Notes: generated by a model not told the origin, from the letters alone. A stretch of 64,000 bases of DNA from JAEZVV01 sp036652035 (GCA_036652035.1 JAVVWR010000001.1:1-64000); one strand, 5' to 3'; positions 26,020 to 36,851 are shown, numbered from the stretch's first letter. A program made the numbers and translations.

Positions 26020-28277
26020 CAGGCTTCCTTGCTGGCCGTGTCGTGGGCGAGGGTGCGGGCGGCGTTCTCGCGCTCGCGCCGGCGGTAGGTGCGCACCGCC
26101 GGCACCATCACCAGACCCAGGGCGAGAGCGATCAGCCCCACCGGCCACCAGATCGGCTGATTCCATTGCGCGATTTTCTGCGCGCGCAGCGCCGGGTCGA
26201 TCCGCAGGTACTGAATGTGGTTGCGCACGATCTGCGTCGGCTTGCCGTTGGCAACCCACTGGTGGAAGGCCGCGGCCGAGGTCGGGAAGTAGCCGAAGGC
26301 CCACGGTGCGTCGCGCTGGACGATCGTGATCATGCGATCGACCGCGGCCTGTTTTTCGGGGCCGTCGTCAAGGAACTTCATCTTCTCGTAGAGCTGGTCG
26401 AACTCGGCGTTCTTGTAGTTCGAGTTGTTCTCGCCATTGCCCTCGGTGAGCGCCTTGGCGTTGGGACCGTAGAGCAGGAAGAGGAAGTTCTCCGCGTCCG
26501 GATAGTCGGCGAGCCAGCCCCAGAAATAGATCTGGGCGCTGCCCTTGTTCATCTTGTCCTGGAAGCGGTTGTAGTCGGTGGCACGAACTTCGAGCTGGAT
26601 GCCGAGCTTGGCAAACTGCTTCTGGTACCAGTCCATCAGCGCCTTGGTCGAAGGGCTCATCGCGCGCTGGTAGTCGAAGTTGAGCACCAGCGGCTTGCCG
26701 CTCTGGGCGTCGCGGCCCTCGGGGTAGCCGGCTTCGGCAAGCAGCTGCTTGGCCTCGGCGATCGAGCGGCGCTCAACCCGGCCATCGGCGGCTTTCTTGT
26801 AGACCACCGGGTTGAAGGCCGCAGGGCCATCGTCGCGCCAGCCAAACGGCCCCGGCGGCAGCGGGCCATGCGCCTCGACGCCCTGGCCCTTTTCAAAAAT
26901 GGCGATGAGCTCGGACCAGTCGAGCGCGATCGAAATCGCCTGGCGCAGCTTGCGGTTCTTCTCCGCTTCGGCGGGCGTCTTGCCTGCGCCTACCACCGGG
27001 TCGAGCCAGTTGAAACCGAGGTACCAGTTGTTGGCCTCGATCGAACGCGGGAACTGCAGCTTCTTGTCGCGGTACTCGGCCTCTTTTTCGGCCGAATCGG
27101 CCGCGCCGATCAGGAACTCCTGCGCCTGGTCGAGACGCTCGATCTGCGGCGAGTCGTAATAGCCCTGCAGAAACTTGCTCTGCATCGAGACGTTTTCCTT
27201 CTCGATCTTGAACACCACCTTGTCGACAAAGGGCGTGAGCTTGCCGCAGTCGGCCAGATAGCCCTTCTCGGCGTCACCCGGCGAACCTTCGCAGGGATAG
27301 GGCTCGCCGCGGAAGTTGGGGTTGCGCTCAAGCACATGGCGCCGGTTTTCGACGAACTCGGTCAGCATGAAAGGGCCGGTACCGACCGGCCAGTAATTGA
27401 GCGTGAGGTTGTTCTTGGCCATGCCGGGCTGCGCGTAGAACGCCTCCGCCTCCCACGGGATGGGGGCGAAGAAGGTCATCGCCAGCCAGTACTTGAACTG
27501 CGGGTACTTGCCTTTGACGCGGATCCGCAGGGTGTGGTCATCGAGCGCCTGCGCCCCTTCGAACGCGTACTGGCGGAAGTCGAGCAGCGGCAGATCGCGG
27601 TCGGTGGCGGCCAATCCCTGGCGCAATTCCTTGTCGACCTTGACCATGCGCTCGCCGTATTCCTTCAAGCCCACGATGTATTCGCTCATCAGCGAGAACG
27701 ACGGCGACTTGATGCGCGGGGTGGCCAGGCGCCGGATCGAATACACGTAGTCGTGCGCGGTGAGCTCGCGCGTGCCGGTCAGGGCAAAGTCGCTGGGCTT
27801 GCGGCGGTCGGCGGTGTCGGCGGCGGTGAGCGCGTGATAGGCGTAGCCGCCCTGCTCGTTGCGCGCAAAGGCGGGGTGCGGCGCGAAGCGGATCCCGGGC
27901 TTGAGCTTGACCTCGTAGACGCTCTCGGCGATCCACTCGCCGGGCGCGTCGGCCGGCAACTCCGCGCCGCGCTTGTCCAGATAGCGCGGCTCGGCCACGG
28001 CCTGCGCCGCGCGCGGCGCCAGCTGATAGGGGCGCTTGAGATAGTGGTAGCCATAGAGCGGTTCATAGACGCCGTAGGTGTAAGGCGTCTCGTCATTGCT
28101 GTATGAGCTGGTCGGATCGAGGTACTTGGGCGAGCGCTCGGTGAACGGGGTGAAGACCGTGTTGGTTTTTTCGGCGCCGCTTTCATGCGGACTGTTGGTG
28201 ACCCGGTCACAGCCCGCCAGCAGCGCGCACAACGCCAGGGCAAGCAGAGCGGCCGGGCCGCGCATCACTGACTTCAT
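26019..28277 (-). CDS. Oligopeptide-type ABC transporter substrate-binding lipoprotein with an extra C-terminal membrane helix
   Basis: The 752-residue SBP_bac_5 protein is longer than most members (500-620). The N-terminus is a lipoprotein signal (LLALALCALLAGC), with the lipidated Cys at about residue 23. The body has the class C binding-protein fold, with YGVYEPLYGYHYLKRP, NYWPVGTGPFMLTEF and YFWGWLADYPDAENFL. Near the C-terminus a hydrophobic helix (PVGLIALALGLVMVPAV, about residues 710-730) is followed by a basic tail (RTYRRRERE). It is the first gene of the transporter operon; AGGAACC precedes ATG 28277. Substrate unknown, probably peptides. Confidence 0.88.
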   Translation of the reverse strand: MKSVMRGPAALLALALCALLAGCDRVTNSPHESGAEKTNTVFTPFTERSPKYLDPTSSYSNDETPYTYGVYEPLYGYHYLKRPYQLAPRAAQAVAEPRYLDKRGAELPADAPGEWIAESVYEVKLKPGIRFAPHPAFARNEQGGYAYHALTAADTADRRKPSDFALTGTRELTAHDYVYSIRRLATPRIKSPSFSLMSEYIVGLKEYGERMVKVDKELRQGLAATDRDLPLLDFRQYAFEGAQALDDHTLRIRVKGKYPQFKYWLAMTFFAPIPWEAEAFYAQPGMAKNNLTLNYWPVGTGPFMLTEFVENRRHVLERNPNFRGEPYPCEGSPGDAEKGYLADCGKLTPFVDKVVFKIEKENVSMQSKFLQGYYDSPQIERLDQAQEFLIGAADSAEKEAEYRDKKLQFPRSIEANNWYLGFNWLDPVVGAGKTPAEAEKNRKLRQAISIALDWSELIAIFEKGQGVEAHGPLPPGPFGWRDDGPAAFNPVVYKKAADGRVERRSIAEAKQLLAEAGYPEGRDAQSGKPLVLNFDYQRAMSPSTKALMDWYQKQFAKLGIQLEVRATDYNRFQDKMNKGSAQIYFWGWLADYPDAENFLFLLYGPNAKALTEGNGENNSNYKNAEFDQLYEKMKFLDDGPEKQAAVDRMITIVQRDAPWAFGYFPTSAAAFHQWVANGKPTQIVRNHIQYLRIDPALRAQKIAQWNQPIWWPVGLIALALGLVMVPAVRTYRRRERENAARTLAHDTASKEA

Positions 28278-28465
28278 CTTGATGGTTCCTTGTGGCACGG
28301 CCGCTATGGCCGCCCTCCTTGCGCGGGCCGGGTGTGCCGCGAAACGCGGCATTGTATCCAGTGATTACCCTTATGCCCCGAGCCTCAATCAAGCCTTCCG
28401 CGCAATCGCTCGCAGCCCCGTCGATATACTCACGCCTCTCCGCGATCACGGATCCTCTCCGGCCG

Positions 28466-28894
28466 ATGCCCGAACCCCAATTTCACTGGCAGGTCCGCGT
28501 CTATTACGAAGACACGGATTCCGGCGGCGTGGTTTATTACGCCAACTACCTGAAGTTCTTCGAACGCGCGCGTACCGAGTGGCTGCGCGCGCTGGGCTGG
28601 GGTCAGCAGGCTCTCGCCGAGGAACACGGCCGCCAGTTCGTGGTGGCTGCCGCCAACATCGACTATCAGCGACCGGCGCGCCTGGACGATTTGATCGACC
28701 TCAAGATTCGCGTTGTGCGGGTCGGACGCGCTTCGCTCACCTTCGAGCAGACCGCGCTGCGCGACGGGGTGTTGCTGGCGCACGCGCACGTGAAGATCGG
28801 CTGCATAGCCCTTGCCAGCTTTACCCCCGCCGCCATGCCAATCGAGATGGTGGCCACGATGAAACTCCTGAAGACCGAAGCCGGAACGCCATGA
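28466..28894 (+). CDS. ybgC: Tol-Pal-associated acyl-CoA thioesterase YbgC
   Basis: This 142-residue hot-dog fold thioesterase has the YbgC signature VYYEDTDSGGVVYYANYLKF, in which the Asp is catalytic, and FERARTEWLRALG. The family hydrolyses short acyl-CoA and is linked to phospholipid enzymes. ATG 28466 begins MPEPQFHWQVRVYYED, the normal length. It opens the tol operon, and its TGA overlaps the tolQ ATG. TATACT at 28425-28430 may be the promoter -10, but no good -35 is seen. Confidence 0.93.
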   Translation: MPEPQFHWQVRVYYEDTDSGGVVYYANYLKFFERARTEWLRALGWGQQALAEEHGRQFVVAAANIDYQRPARLDDLIDLKIRVVRVGRASLTFEQTALRDGVLLAHAHVKIGCIALASFTPAAMPIEMVATMKLLKTEAGTP

Positions 28895-29562
28895 CTGCTA
28901 GCGCAGACCTTTCCATCCTCTCGCTGATCACTCAGGCGAGCCTTGTCGTTCAACTGGTGATGGGGCTGCTGTTGGTGCTCTCGCTGGCGAGCTGGACCGC
29001 GATCTTCCAGAAGTGGATCCAGTTGCGCCGCGCGCGCGCGGAAACCGAAGACTTCGAAAAGCGCTTCTGGAGCGGCACCGACCTTGGCAAGCTGTTTGAG
29101 CACGCCACCGCCCAGCGCCGCCAATCGGGTGCCGAAGAGCGGATCTTCGAGGCCGGCATGGCCGAGTTTCTCAAGCTGCGCGGCCGCGGCGACGCCGCCA
29201 CCACACTCGACGGCGCCCGCCGCGCGATGAAGGCTTCCTACCAGCGCGAGATGGATGCGCTCGAGCGCCGCCTCAACATGCTGGCCTCGGTCGGTTCGGT
29301 CAGTCCCTACATCGGCCTGTTCGGCACCGTGTGGGGGATCATGCACGCCTTCACCGGCCTGGCGAACCTGCAGAACGCCTCGCTCGCCAACGTGGCTCCC
29401 GGCATCGCCGAGGCGCTGGTGGCAACCGCGATCGGCCTCTTTGCCGCGATCCCGGCGGTGGTGGCCTACAACCGTTACGCCAACGACATCGATCGCCTGG
29501 CCAACCGGTTCGAGAGCTTCATGGAGGAGTTCCTCAACATCCTCCACCGCCAGCGGCCCTGA
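28891..29562 (+). CDS. tolQ: Tol-Pal system proton-channel protein TolQ
   Basis: TolQ forms the inner-membrane motor with TolR that drives TolA during outer-membrane constriction. The 223-residue protein has three membrane helices. The conserved region includes ASVGSVSPYIGLFGTVWGIM and GIAEALVATAIGLFAAIPAVV. The start overlaps the ybgC stop by 4 nt (ATGA), showing translational coupling. Confidence 0.95.
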   Translation: MTASADLSILSLITQASLVVQLVMGLLLVLSLASWTAIFQKWIQLRRARAETEDFEKRFWSGTDLGKLFEHATAQRRQSGAEERIFEAGMAEFLKLRGRGDAATTLDGARRAMKASYQREMDALERRLNMLASVGSVSPYIGLFGTVWGIMHAFTGLANLQNASLANVAPGIAEALVATAIGLFAAIPAVVAYNRYANDIDRLANRFESFMEEFLNILHRQRP

Positions 29563-29611
29563 GATGACGCCGCCGCCCTCCTTGTCTGACGCCCTGAAGG
29601 TCTGAAGCCCC

Positions 29612-30037
29612 ATGGCCATCGTTCGCTCTTCCCGCGGCGGCCGCCGCCGCATGCTGGCCGAGATCAACGTCGTTCCCTACGTCGACGTGATGCTGGTGCT
29701 GGTCGTGATCCTGATGGTCGCGGCGCCCTTCGTGAACCCGAGCCTGGTCGAGCTGCCCAGCGTCGGCAAGGCGACTCGCGCGCCCGAGCAGCCGGTTGAA
29801 GTGATTGTTCGCGCCGACGGCAAGCTCTCGGTACGCAAGGCCGGCGGCAAGGAACAAGCGGTCGATTTGCCCGCGCTGATCGCCACCGTCAAGGAGCGCC
29901 AGGGCAGCAACCTCGACACGCCGGTGGTGATCGCCGCCGACAAGAGCGTCCGTTACGAGCAAGTGGTCGAAGTGATGAAGCGGCTGCAAAAGGCCGACGT
30001 CAAGCGCGTTGGCCTGTCGGTCCAGATCGAGAGCTGA
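29612..30037 (+). CDS. tolR: Tol-Pal system protein TolR
   Basis: The 141-residue protein has one N-terminal membrane helix with the proton-binding Asp (INVVPYVDVMLVLVVILMV) and a periplasmic ExbD/TolR domain ending RVGLSVQIES. It lies 49 nt after tolQ and 14 nt before tolA. Confidence 0.95.
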   Translation: MAIVRSSRGGRRRMLAEINVVPYVDVMLVLVVILMVAAPFVNPSLVELPSVGKATRAPEQPVEVIVRADGKLSVRKAGGKEQAVDLPALIATVKERQGSNLDTPVVIAADKSVRYEQVVEVMKRLQKADVKRVGLSVQIES

Positions 30038-30051
30038 GAAACCCGCCCGCT

Positions 30052-30873
30052 GTGACTGCTGCCCACCTTCCTGGCTACCGCCTGCCGCGCGACGAACGCG
30101 ATTTCGGCAGCGCCTTTTTTCTCGCGCTCGCGGTGCATGCCGCGCTGGTGATGGGGCTGGTGTTTGCGGTCCAATGGAAGAGCGAGCCGCCCGCCGCGGT
30201 CTACGCCGAGCTGTGGGCCCCGGGCGCCGCGCCGCCAGCGGTGGAGGTGCCCCCCCCTCCACCACCGCCCCCGCCCAAGGTCGCACCCGAGCCGGAGCCG
30301 GAAAAGCCGGCCGATATCGTGGTCAAGACCGAGCCCAAGAAGGTCGAGAAAAAACCCGAGCCGAAGAAGGAAGAAAAAAAACCCGAGCCCAAGAAGCCGG
30401 AGCCGCCCAAGAAGCCCGAGCCCCCGAAGAAGGTCGAGCCCAAGCCCGATCCCAAGGCGGCCGAGCGTGAAGCCAAGGCGGCCGACGCCCGCCACAAGGC
30501 GGAACTGGCGCGGGTGATGGGACAGACCCCGGGGCCGGCGGGCGGCTCGCCCAATGCCGTGCCGGGAGCCGGTCTGTCAGGCGGAGCGGCCGCTACGTAC
30601 GCCGGGCAGGTGATTGCCTGCGTGCGGCCGCACATCGTTTTTTCGGTGCCCGATGGTCTCAAGCGCCACCAGTTCGAAGCTCACTTCACGGTCAATCTTT
30701 TGCCGACCGGCGAGCAGGTGGGCGCTCCCAAGCTCGTCAAGGCCAGCGGCCTGCCCGCGTATGACGCCGCGGTCGAGCGCGCGATCCGCCGCTGCGACCC
30801 CTTCCCCAGCCCGCGCGGCGCGGCCCCCCCGCGCGCGATCACTCTGGTCTTCGACCCGGTCGAGACGCGTTGA
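30052..30873 (+). CDS. tolA: Tol-Pal system cell-envelope protein TolA
   Basis: TolA spans the periplasm from TolQR to the outer membrane. The 273-residue product (GTG start) has a membrane helix at about residues 22-42. A long Pro/Lys/Glu-rich arm (PEPKKEEKKPEPKKPEPPKK-like) replaces the Ala-rich helix of E. coli. The C-terminal TonB-like domain (about 175-273) contains FEAHFTVNLLPTGEQVGAPK. tolB and pal do not follow; the next gene runs in the opposite direction 34 bp away. Confidence 0.88.
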   Translation: MTAAHLPGYRLPRDERDFGSAFFLALAVHAALVMGLVFAVQWKSEPPAAVYAELWAPGAAPPAVEVPPPPPPPPPKVAPEPEPEKPADIVVKTEPKKVEKKPEPKKEEKKPEPKKPEPPKKPEPPKKVEPKPDPKAAEREAKAADARHKAELARVMGQTPGPAGGSPNAVPGAGLSGGAAATYAGQVIACVRPHIVFSVPDGLKRHQFEAHFTVNLLPTGEQVGAPKLVKASGLPAYDAAVERAIRRCDPFPSPRGAAPPRAITLVFDPVETR

Positions 30874-30907
30874 TCGAGGCTTGATCCGTCGCGCCAAGCG
30901 GGACTGA

Positions 30908-31315
30908 TCAAGCGCGCGCCGGCGGCGCGTATTCCCAGCGGCTTTTCAAGGCGCCGAGCACCAGGTCGGGGTATTCGGCGCGGCCGCGGCTGCCGTTGTA
31001 GCGGCCGAGCGCCAGGAAGAGATTGCCGCGCTCGATGTCGAGGTAGTGGCGCAGGATCACCGCGCCATAGCGCAGGTTGGCGCGCATGTCGAACAGTTTG
31101 CGCGGGTCGCCGTCGCCAATCACCTTGGTCCAGAACGGCATCACCTGCATGTAGCCGCGCGCTCCTGCGCTCGAGACGGCATATTTGCGAAAACCGGATT
31201 CCACCTGCACCAGCGCCAGCACCAGCTGGCGGTCAAGCCCGGCGCGAACGGCTTCGTAATCAAGGGTGCGAAGAAAGTCGAGGCGCACGGTCTGGTCCGG
31301 CTTGCGCTTGGCGAG
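30908..31315 (-). CDS. Lytic transglycosylase, SLT domain (N-terminus lost in a gap)
   Basis: The 135 visible residues form a soluble-lytic-transglycosylase-type catalytic domain that cleaves peptidoglycan glycan strands. Seen are VLALVQVESGFRKYAVSSAG with the catalytic Glu (the E of VQVESGF), GYMQVMPFW and YNGSRGRAEYP. The frame stays open into the gap at its 5' end (LAKRKPDQTVRLDFL), so a signal peptide and linker of perhaps 60-80 residues are missing. It follows proS on the same strand and converges on tolA. Confidence 0.87.
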   Translation of the reverse strand, partial: LAKRKPDQTVRLDFLRTLDYEAVRAGLDRQLVLALVQVESGFRKYAVSSAGARGYMQVMPFWTKVIGDGDPRKLFDMRANLRYGAVILRHYLDIERGNLFLALGRYNGSRGRAEYPDLVLGALKSRWEYAPPARA

Positions 31316-31415
31316 NNNNNNNNNNNNNNNNNNNNNNNNNNNNNNNNNNNNNNNNNNNNNNNNNNNNNNNNNNNNNNNNNNNNNNNNNNNNNNNNNNNNN
31401 NNNNNNNNNNNNNNN
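31316..31415. other. Assembly gap (100 N) between proS and the lytic transglycosylase gene
   Basis: Exactly 100 N, a placeholder. It hides the 5' end of the transglycosylase gene. The proS stop lies 11 bp away at 31427. Confidence 0.97.
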
Positions 31416-31426
31416 CCACGCTTCGA

Positions 31427-33172
31427 TCAGCGTGCCACCAGCTGCCCCATCACGAAGCTGAAGGCATCGTCCATCGGCACCGCTTGCGACTGCATGCCGC
31501 GGCGGTGGACGTATTCGACTTCGCCGTTTTTGAGCGCGCGATCGCCGATCGTGACCCGATGCGGCACGCCGATCAGTTCCCAGTCGGCAAACATCACGCC
31601 AGGGCGTTCGTCGCGGTCGTCAAGGATGACGTCGACACCGGCCGCCTTGAGGTCGTCGTAGAGCTTCTCGGCGACCTGCTTGACCTGCTCGCTCTTGCCC
31701 AGACCCACCGGGCAGACGACGACGGTGAAAGGCGCGATCGAGTCGGGCCAGATGATGCCCTTGTCGTCGTGGTTCTGTTCGATCGCCGCCCCCAGAAGAC
31801 GAGTCACGCCGATGCCGTAGCAGCCCATTTCCATGATCTTGGGCTTGCCGGTCTCGTCCAGGAATTTGGCGTTGAGCGCTTGCGAGTACTTGGTGCCGAG
31901 GTAGAACACATGACCGACCTCGATGCCGCGCTGCATCTTGAGAATGCCCTTGCCGTCGGGCGAAGGATCGCCTTCGACCACGTTGCGAAGATCGGCCACG
32001 ACGGGCTCGGGCAGATCGCGCCCCCAGTTGGCGCCGGTGAAGTGGAAGCCTTCTTCGTTGGCGCCGCAGACAAAGTCGCTCATGTTGGCGACGGTGCGGT
32101 CGGCGATCACGGCCACGCCTTCGGCCACGCCGATCGGGCCGAGGTAGCCGGGCTTGCTGCCAAACGTGGCAAGGATCTCGGACTCGGTGGCGAATCGGAA
32201 GCCGGTCTTCAAAGCCGGCAGCTTGCCGGCCTTCACTTCATTCAACTCATGGTCGCCACGGATCAGCAACAGGACGATCTGGGCGGGCAGCGGATCGCCC
32301 TTGTCGTTGGCGCGGTCGACCGCCAGCACGATCGACTTGACGGTCTGCGCCAGCGGCAGTTCAAGGAAAGCGGCGACGTCCTCACACTTTTCCTGGCCCG
32401 GCGTGGCGGTTTTGACCAGCGCCTGCGTGGCGGCAGCGCGCTCGCCCACCATAGCCACGGCCTCGGCCAGCTCGATGTTGGCGGCGTAGTCGGAATCGGG
32501 GCAATACGCGATCAGATCTTCGCCGGTGTCGGCGATCACCTGGAACTCGTGCGAGCGATCGCCGCCGATGGCGCCGGTATCGGCCGCCACCGCACGGAAG
32601 GTCAGACCCAGACGGCCAAAGATCTTGGTGTAGGCGCCGTACATGGTGTCGTAGCTCTTCAACGCGCTTTCAACGTCGCGGTCGAAGGAGTAGGCGTCCT
32701 TCATCGTGAACTCGCGCCCGCGCATCACACCAAAGCGCGGCCGGCGTTCGTCACGGAACTTGGTCTGGATGTGATAGAAGTTGACGGGCAGCTGGCGCCA
32801 CGACTTGATCTCTTGCCGCGCGACATCGGTAATCACTTCTTCGGAGGTCGGCTGGATGATGAAGTCGCGGTCGTGCCGATCCTTCACCCGCAGCAACTCG
32901 GGGCCGTATTTCTGCCAGCGACCGGATTCCTGCCACAGCTCGGCCGGCTGAACCACCGGCATCAGAAGCTCGACCGCACCCGCCTGGTTCATTTCGTCGC
33001 GGATGATGGCTTCGATCTTGCGGATCGAGCGCAGACCCATCGGCATGTACGTGTACACGCCGGCAGCCAGCTTCTTGATCATGCCCGCGCGCAGCATCAG
33101 CTTCTGGCTGACCACCTCGGCATCGGCGGGGGCTTCCTTCTGGGTCGAGATAAAGAATGAACGGGCGCGCAT
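31427..33172 (-). CDS. proS: Prolyl-tRNA synthetase
   Basis: ProS charges tRNA-Pro. The 581 residues are the bacterial type. The class II motif 1 region is near residues 40-100 ([21 protein letters not shown]) and motif 2 contains [17 protein letters not shown]. The YbaK-like editing domain for Ala-tRNA-Pro lies at about 230-390, then motif 3 ([13 protein letters not shown]) and the anticodon-binding domain ([21 protein letters not shown]). It is divergent from rppH. A tRNA-Pro gene lies 5 kb away at 37991. Confidence 0.97.
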   Translation of the reverse strand: MRARSFFISTQKEAPADAEVVSQKLMLRAGMIKKLAAGVYTYMPMGLRSIRKIEAIIRDEMNQAGAVELLMPVVQPAELWQESGRWQKYGPELLRVKDRHDRDFIIQPTSEEVITDVARQEIKSWRQLPVNFYHIQTKFRDERRPRFGVMRGREFTMKDAYSFDRDVESALKSYDTMYGAYTKIFGRLGLTFRAVAADTGAIGGDRSHEFQVIADTGEDLIAYCPDSDYAANIELAEAVAMVGERAAATQALVKTATPGQEKCEDVAAFLELPLAQTVKSIVLAVDRANDKGDPLPAQIVLLLIRGDHELNEVKAGKLPALKTGFRFATESEILATFGSKPGYLGPIGVAEGVAVIADRTVANMSDFVCGANEEGFHFTGANWGRDLPEPVVADLRNVVEGDPSPDGKGILKMQRGIEVGHVFYLGTKYSQALNAKFLDETGKPKIMEMGCYGIGVTRLLGAAIEQNHDDKGIIWPDSIAPFTVVVCPVGLGKSEQVKQVAEKLYDDLKAAGVDVILDDRDERPGVMFADWELIGVPHRVTIGDRALKNGEVEYVHRRGMQSQAVPMDDAFSFVMGQLVAR

Positions 33173-33201
33173 GAGTTTTTGAATTAACCGCTAAGTTGTT
33201 G

Positions 33202-33231
33202 TTGTTCCGAGGAAAACCCGGCACATATAAT
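33202..33231 (+). promoter_or_regulatory. Likely sigma-70 promoter of rppH
   Basis: A consensus -10 hexamer TATAAT lies at 33226-33231, 33 bp before the rppH start. A weak -35 (TTGTTC, 33202-33207) is 18 bp upstream. It sits in the AT-rich space between the divergent proS and rppH genes. Confidence 0.5.
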
Positions 33232-33263
33232 CAGGCACAAATTCTAAAGGTTCAGGTGTTCGT

Positions 33264-33836
33264 ATGCTGGACAAGGACGGGTACCGCCCGAACGTCGGCA
33301 TCATCCTGCTCAATCAACGCAACGAGGTCTTCTGGGGCAAGCGAATCCGTCAACACTCCTGGCAGTTCCCGCAAGGCGGGATCAAGCATGGTGAGTCGCC
33401 GGAACAGGCGATGTTTCGCGAGTTGCATGAAGAAATCGGACTGCGTCCTGAGCAGGTTCGCATCGTCGCGCGCACGCGCGACTGGCTGCGCTATGACGTT
33501 CCCGATCAATGGATCCGCCGCGAACTGCGCGGCAATTACCGTGGACAGAAACAAATTTGGTTCCTGCTGCGGCTGACGGCGCGCGATTGCGACATCCAGC
33601 TGCGCGCTACCGACCACCCCGAGTTCGATGCCTGGCGTTGGCATGACTACTGGGTGCCGCTTGAGACGGTGATCGAGTTCAAGCGCGATGTCTATCAACA
33701 GGCGCTGCTTGAACTATCGCGCTTTGTCTTTCACGCAGGGCGCCAGCGTGGTTTCAAGCGACCGCCATTGCATGGCATACCGCTTGAAACGTCATCCGCC
33801 ATCGTGGATATAACTCCCGCCGCCAACGCTTCCTGA
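33264..33836 (+). CDS. rppH: RNA pyrophosphohydrolase RppH (Nudix)
   Basis: RppH removes pyrophosphate from mRNA 5' ends and so triggers decay. The N-terminus [17 protein letters not shown] is typical. The Nudix box runs from [17 protein letters not shown] to HEEIGL (about residues 38-60) with its metal-binding glutamates. It is 190 residues; the last ~30 (after [15 protein letters not shown]) are a variable tail. It converges with proB, whose stop is 3 bp away. Confidence 0.95.
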   Translation: MLDKDGYRPNVGIILLNQRNEVFWGKRIRQHSWQFPQGGIKHGESPEQAMFRELHEEIGLRPEQVRIVARTRDWLRYDVPDQWIRRELRGNYRGQKQIWFLLRLTARDCDIQLRATDHPEFDAWRWHDYWVPLETVIEFKRDVYQQALLELSRFVFHAGRQRGFKRPPLHGIPLETSSAIVDITPAANAS

Positions 33837-33839
33837 TCC

Positions 33840-34957
33840 TCAGACGAGGATCAGGTTGTCGCGGTGAATCAGCTCGGGTTCTTCGATGAATCCAAGTGCC
33901 TGCTCGATCTCGTGCGTGTGCTTGCGCGCGATCAGCCGCGCCTCGGCGGCGGCGTAGTTGGCCAGGCCACGAGCAATCTCGCAGCCGTCGGCCGTTACGC
34001 AGGCGATCACATCGCCACGCAGGAAATCGCCATCGACCGCGCTGACGCCAATCGGCAGAAGGCTAGTTCCGGCGGCCTGCAAAGCGCGTGCCGCTCCGGC
34101 ATCGACCGTGACCCGGCCGCGTAGCTGGAGGTGGTCGGCCATCCATTGTTTGCGCGCGGTCAGCACTTCGGTGTTGGCCACCAGCTGAGTGCCGATGGCC
34201 TCGCCCCCCGCGAGGCGAACCAGAACGTCGGGCTCACGGCCGGAGGCGATCACGGTCGCCGCCCCGCTGCGACCGGCGCGCTTGGCAGCGAGGATCTTGG
34301 TCAACATGCCGCCCCGCGAGATCGCGCTGCCGGCGCCGCCCGCCATCGCCTCGAGCGCCGGGTCGCCAGCGAGCGCTTCGCTCACGAATTCAGCCTGCGG
34401 ATTCTGGCGCGGGTCAGCGGTGTAAAGACCGCGCTGATCGGTGAGGATGATCAAGGCATCGGCTTCGATCAGGTTGGTGACCAGGGCACCGAGTGTGTCG
34501 TTGTCACCGAACTTGATTTCGCTGGTGACCACGGTGTCGTTCTCGTTGATCACCGGCACCACGCCCATCGCCATCAGGGTGAACAGCGTGGAGCGGGCGT
34601 TGAGGTAGCGCTCGCGGTCGGAGAGGTCAGCGTGGGTCAGGAGAATCTGCGCGGTCCGCACGCCATGCTCGCGAAAGCGCGTCTCGTAGGCCTGGACCAG
34701 CCCCATCTGCCCGACCGCAGCGGCCGCCTGCAGCTCATGAACCTGCTGCGGGCGGCGCGCCCAGCCCAGCCTTTGCATGCCTTCGGCGATGGCCCCGCTG
34801 GAGACCAGCAAGACCTGCTTGCCCATTGCGTGGAGTTTGGATATCTGCTCCGCCCAACGAGTGATGGCATCGAGATCGAGACCTCGACCGTCATTGGTCA
34901 CCAGCGCCGAACCCACCTTGACGACGACGCGGCGCGCGCCGGCAACGACCGAATGCA

Positions 34958-34958
<1 letters not shown>
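33840..34958 (-). CDS. proB: Glutamate 5-kinase with PUA domain
   Basis: ProB phosphorylates glutamate in the first step of proline synthesis. It is 372 residues. The amino-acid kinase domain begins [20 protein letters not shown], with [34 protein letters not shown] and [18 protein letters not shown]-terminal PUA domain (about 285-370) is present. The start codon shares one base with the obgE stop. Confidence 0.96.
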
Positions 34959-36046
<1,088 letters not shown>

Positions 36047-36070
36047 TCAACAGGGTAGGACTGAAAGCGA

Positions 36071-36101
36071 AAAGGCCCTGCCGCATGGCGGCAGGGCCTT
36101 T
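36071..36101 (-). terminator. Rho-independent terminator after rplU-rpmA
   Basis: A perfect 13-bp inverted repeat (AAAGGCCCTGCCG / CGGCAGGGCCTTT) has a 5-nt loop, with TTTTCGC following on the minus strand. It lies between rpmA and obgE. Confidence 0.85.
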
Positions 36102-36132
36102 CGCACGAACTTCTGCGTCTGCCGCGACCTAT

Positions 36133-36393
36133 TTAGGCGTGCGGAACAACGCTAACGATACGGCGATTCTGCGCGCCCTTGACGGCGAACTTGACCACGC
36201 CATCGACCTTGGCGAACAAGGTATGGTCACGGCCCATGCCGACGTTGTCGCCAGCGTGGAATTCGGTGCCGCGCTGACGGATGATGATCGAACCGGCCGG
36301 GATCGCCGAGTCACCGAACACCTTCACGCCAAGTCGCTTGGCCTGTGAGTCGCGGCCGTTACGCGTTGAGCCGCCGCCTTTTTTGTGTGCCAT
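36133..36393 (-). CDS. rpmA: 50S ribosomal protein L27
   Basis: The 86-residue L27 starts [20 protein letters not shown], the exact family N-terminus, and contains [20 protein letters not shown]. It has no cleavable N-terminal extension of the Firmicutes kind. It lies 21 nt after rplU. Confidence 0.98.
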   Translation of the reverse strand: MAHKKGGGSTRNGRDSQAKRLGVKVFGDSAIPAGSIIIRQRGTEFHAGDNVGMGRDHTLFAKVDGVVKFAVKGAQNRRIVSVVPHA

Positions 36394-36414
36394 TTCTTAG
36401 CCTCGCTATGTCTA

Positions 36415-36726
36415 TCAAGCAGCGATCGAATCGATCAGCAGCTCGGTGTAGTTCTGACGATGACCAGCACTCTTGATCGAGTGCTTGCGGCGACGCATCT
36501 TGAAGATGCGAACCTTGTCGTGGCGGCCATGCTTGACCACGGTGGCGGTCACAGCAGCGCCGGCCAGGAAGGGCGCGCCCACCTGGATATCGGTGCCGTT
36601 GGACACGGCCAGGACTTCGGTCAATTGAACCTGCGCGCCGACTTCGGCAGCCAGGGTTTCGACCTTGAGCTTGTCACCGGCAGCAACGCGATACTGCTTG
36701 CCGCCCGTCTTGATGATTGCGTACAT
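36415..36726 (-). CDS. rplU: 50S ribosomal protein L21
   Basis: The 103-residue L21 starts [20 protein letters not shown] and ends with the conserved rRNA-binding part ([21 protein letters not shown]). It is the first gene of rplU-rpmA and has a strong promoter about 125 bp upstream. Confidence 0.98.
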   Translation of the reverse strand: MYAIIKTGGKQYRVAAGDKLKVETLAAEVGAQVQLTEVLAVSNGTDIQVGAPFLAGAAVTATVVKHGRHDKVRIFKMRRRKHSIKSAGHRQNYTELLIDSIAA

Positions 36727-36744
36727 AGTGGACTCCTCGCCCGT

Positions 36745-36774
36745 CCCGCTCAGCTATCACACTGTGGCGGGACC
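36745..36774 (-). promoter_or_regulatory. Leader hairpin upstream of rplU
   Basis: An inverted repeat GTCCCGC / GCGGGAC (7 bp, loop about 16 nt) lies in the presumed rplU 5' leader, 20-50 nt before the start codon. On the plus strand the same sequence is followed by CTTTTT and would look like a terminator. A role in ribosomal-protein feedback is possible but unproven. Confidence 0.4.
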
Positions 36775-36851
36775 TTTTTGTGTTTCTGCCGCTCCTGCTG
36801 CCCCGAGAACCGGGCCAACCAGAATGCGTCGGATTGCGTGGGAAGTTTGGG

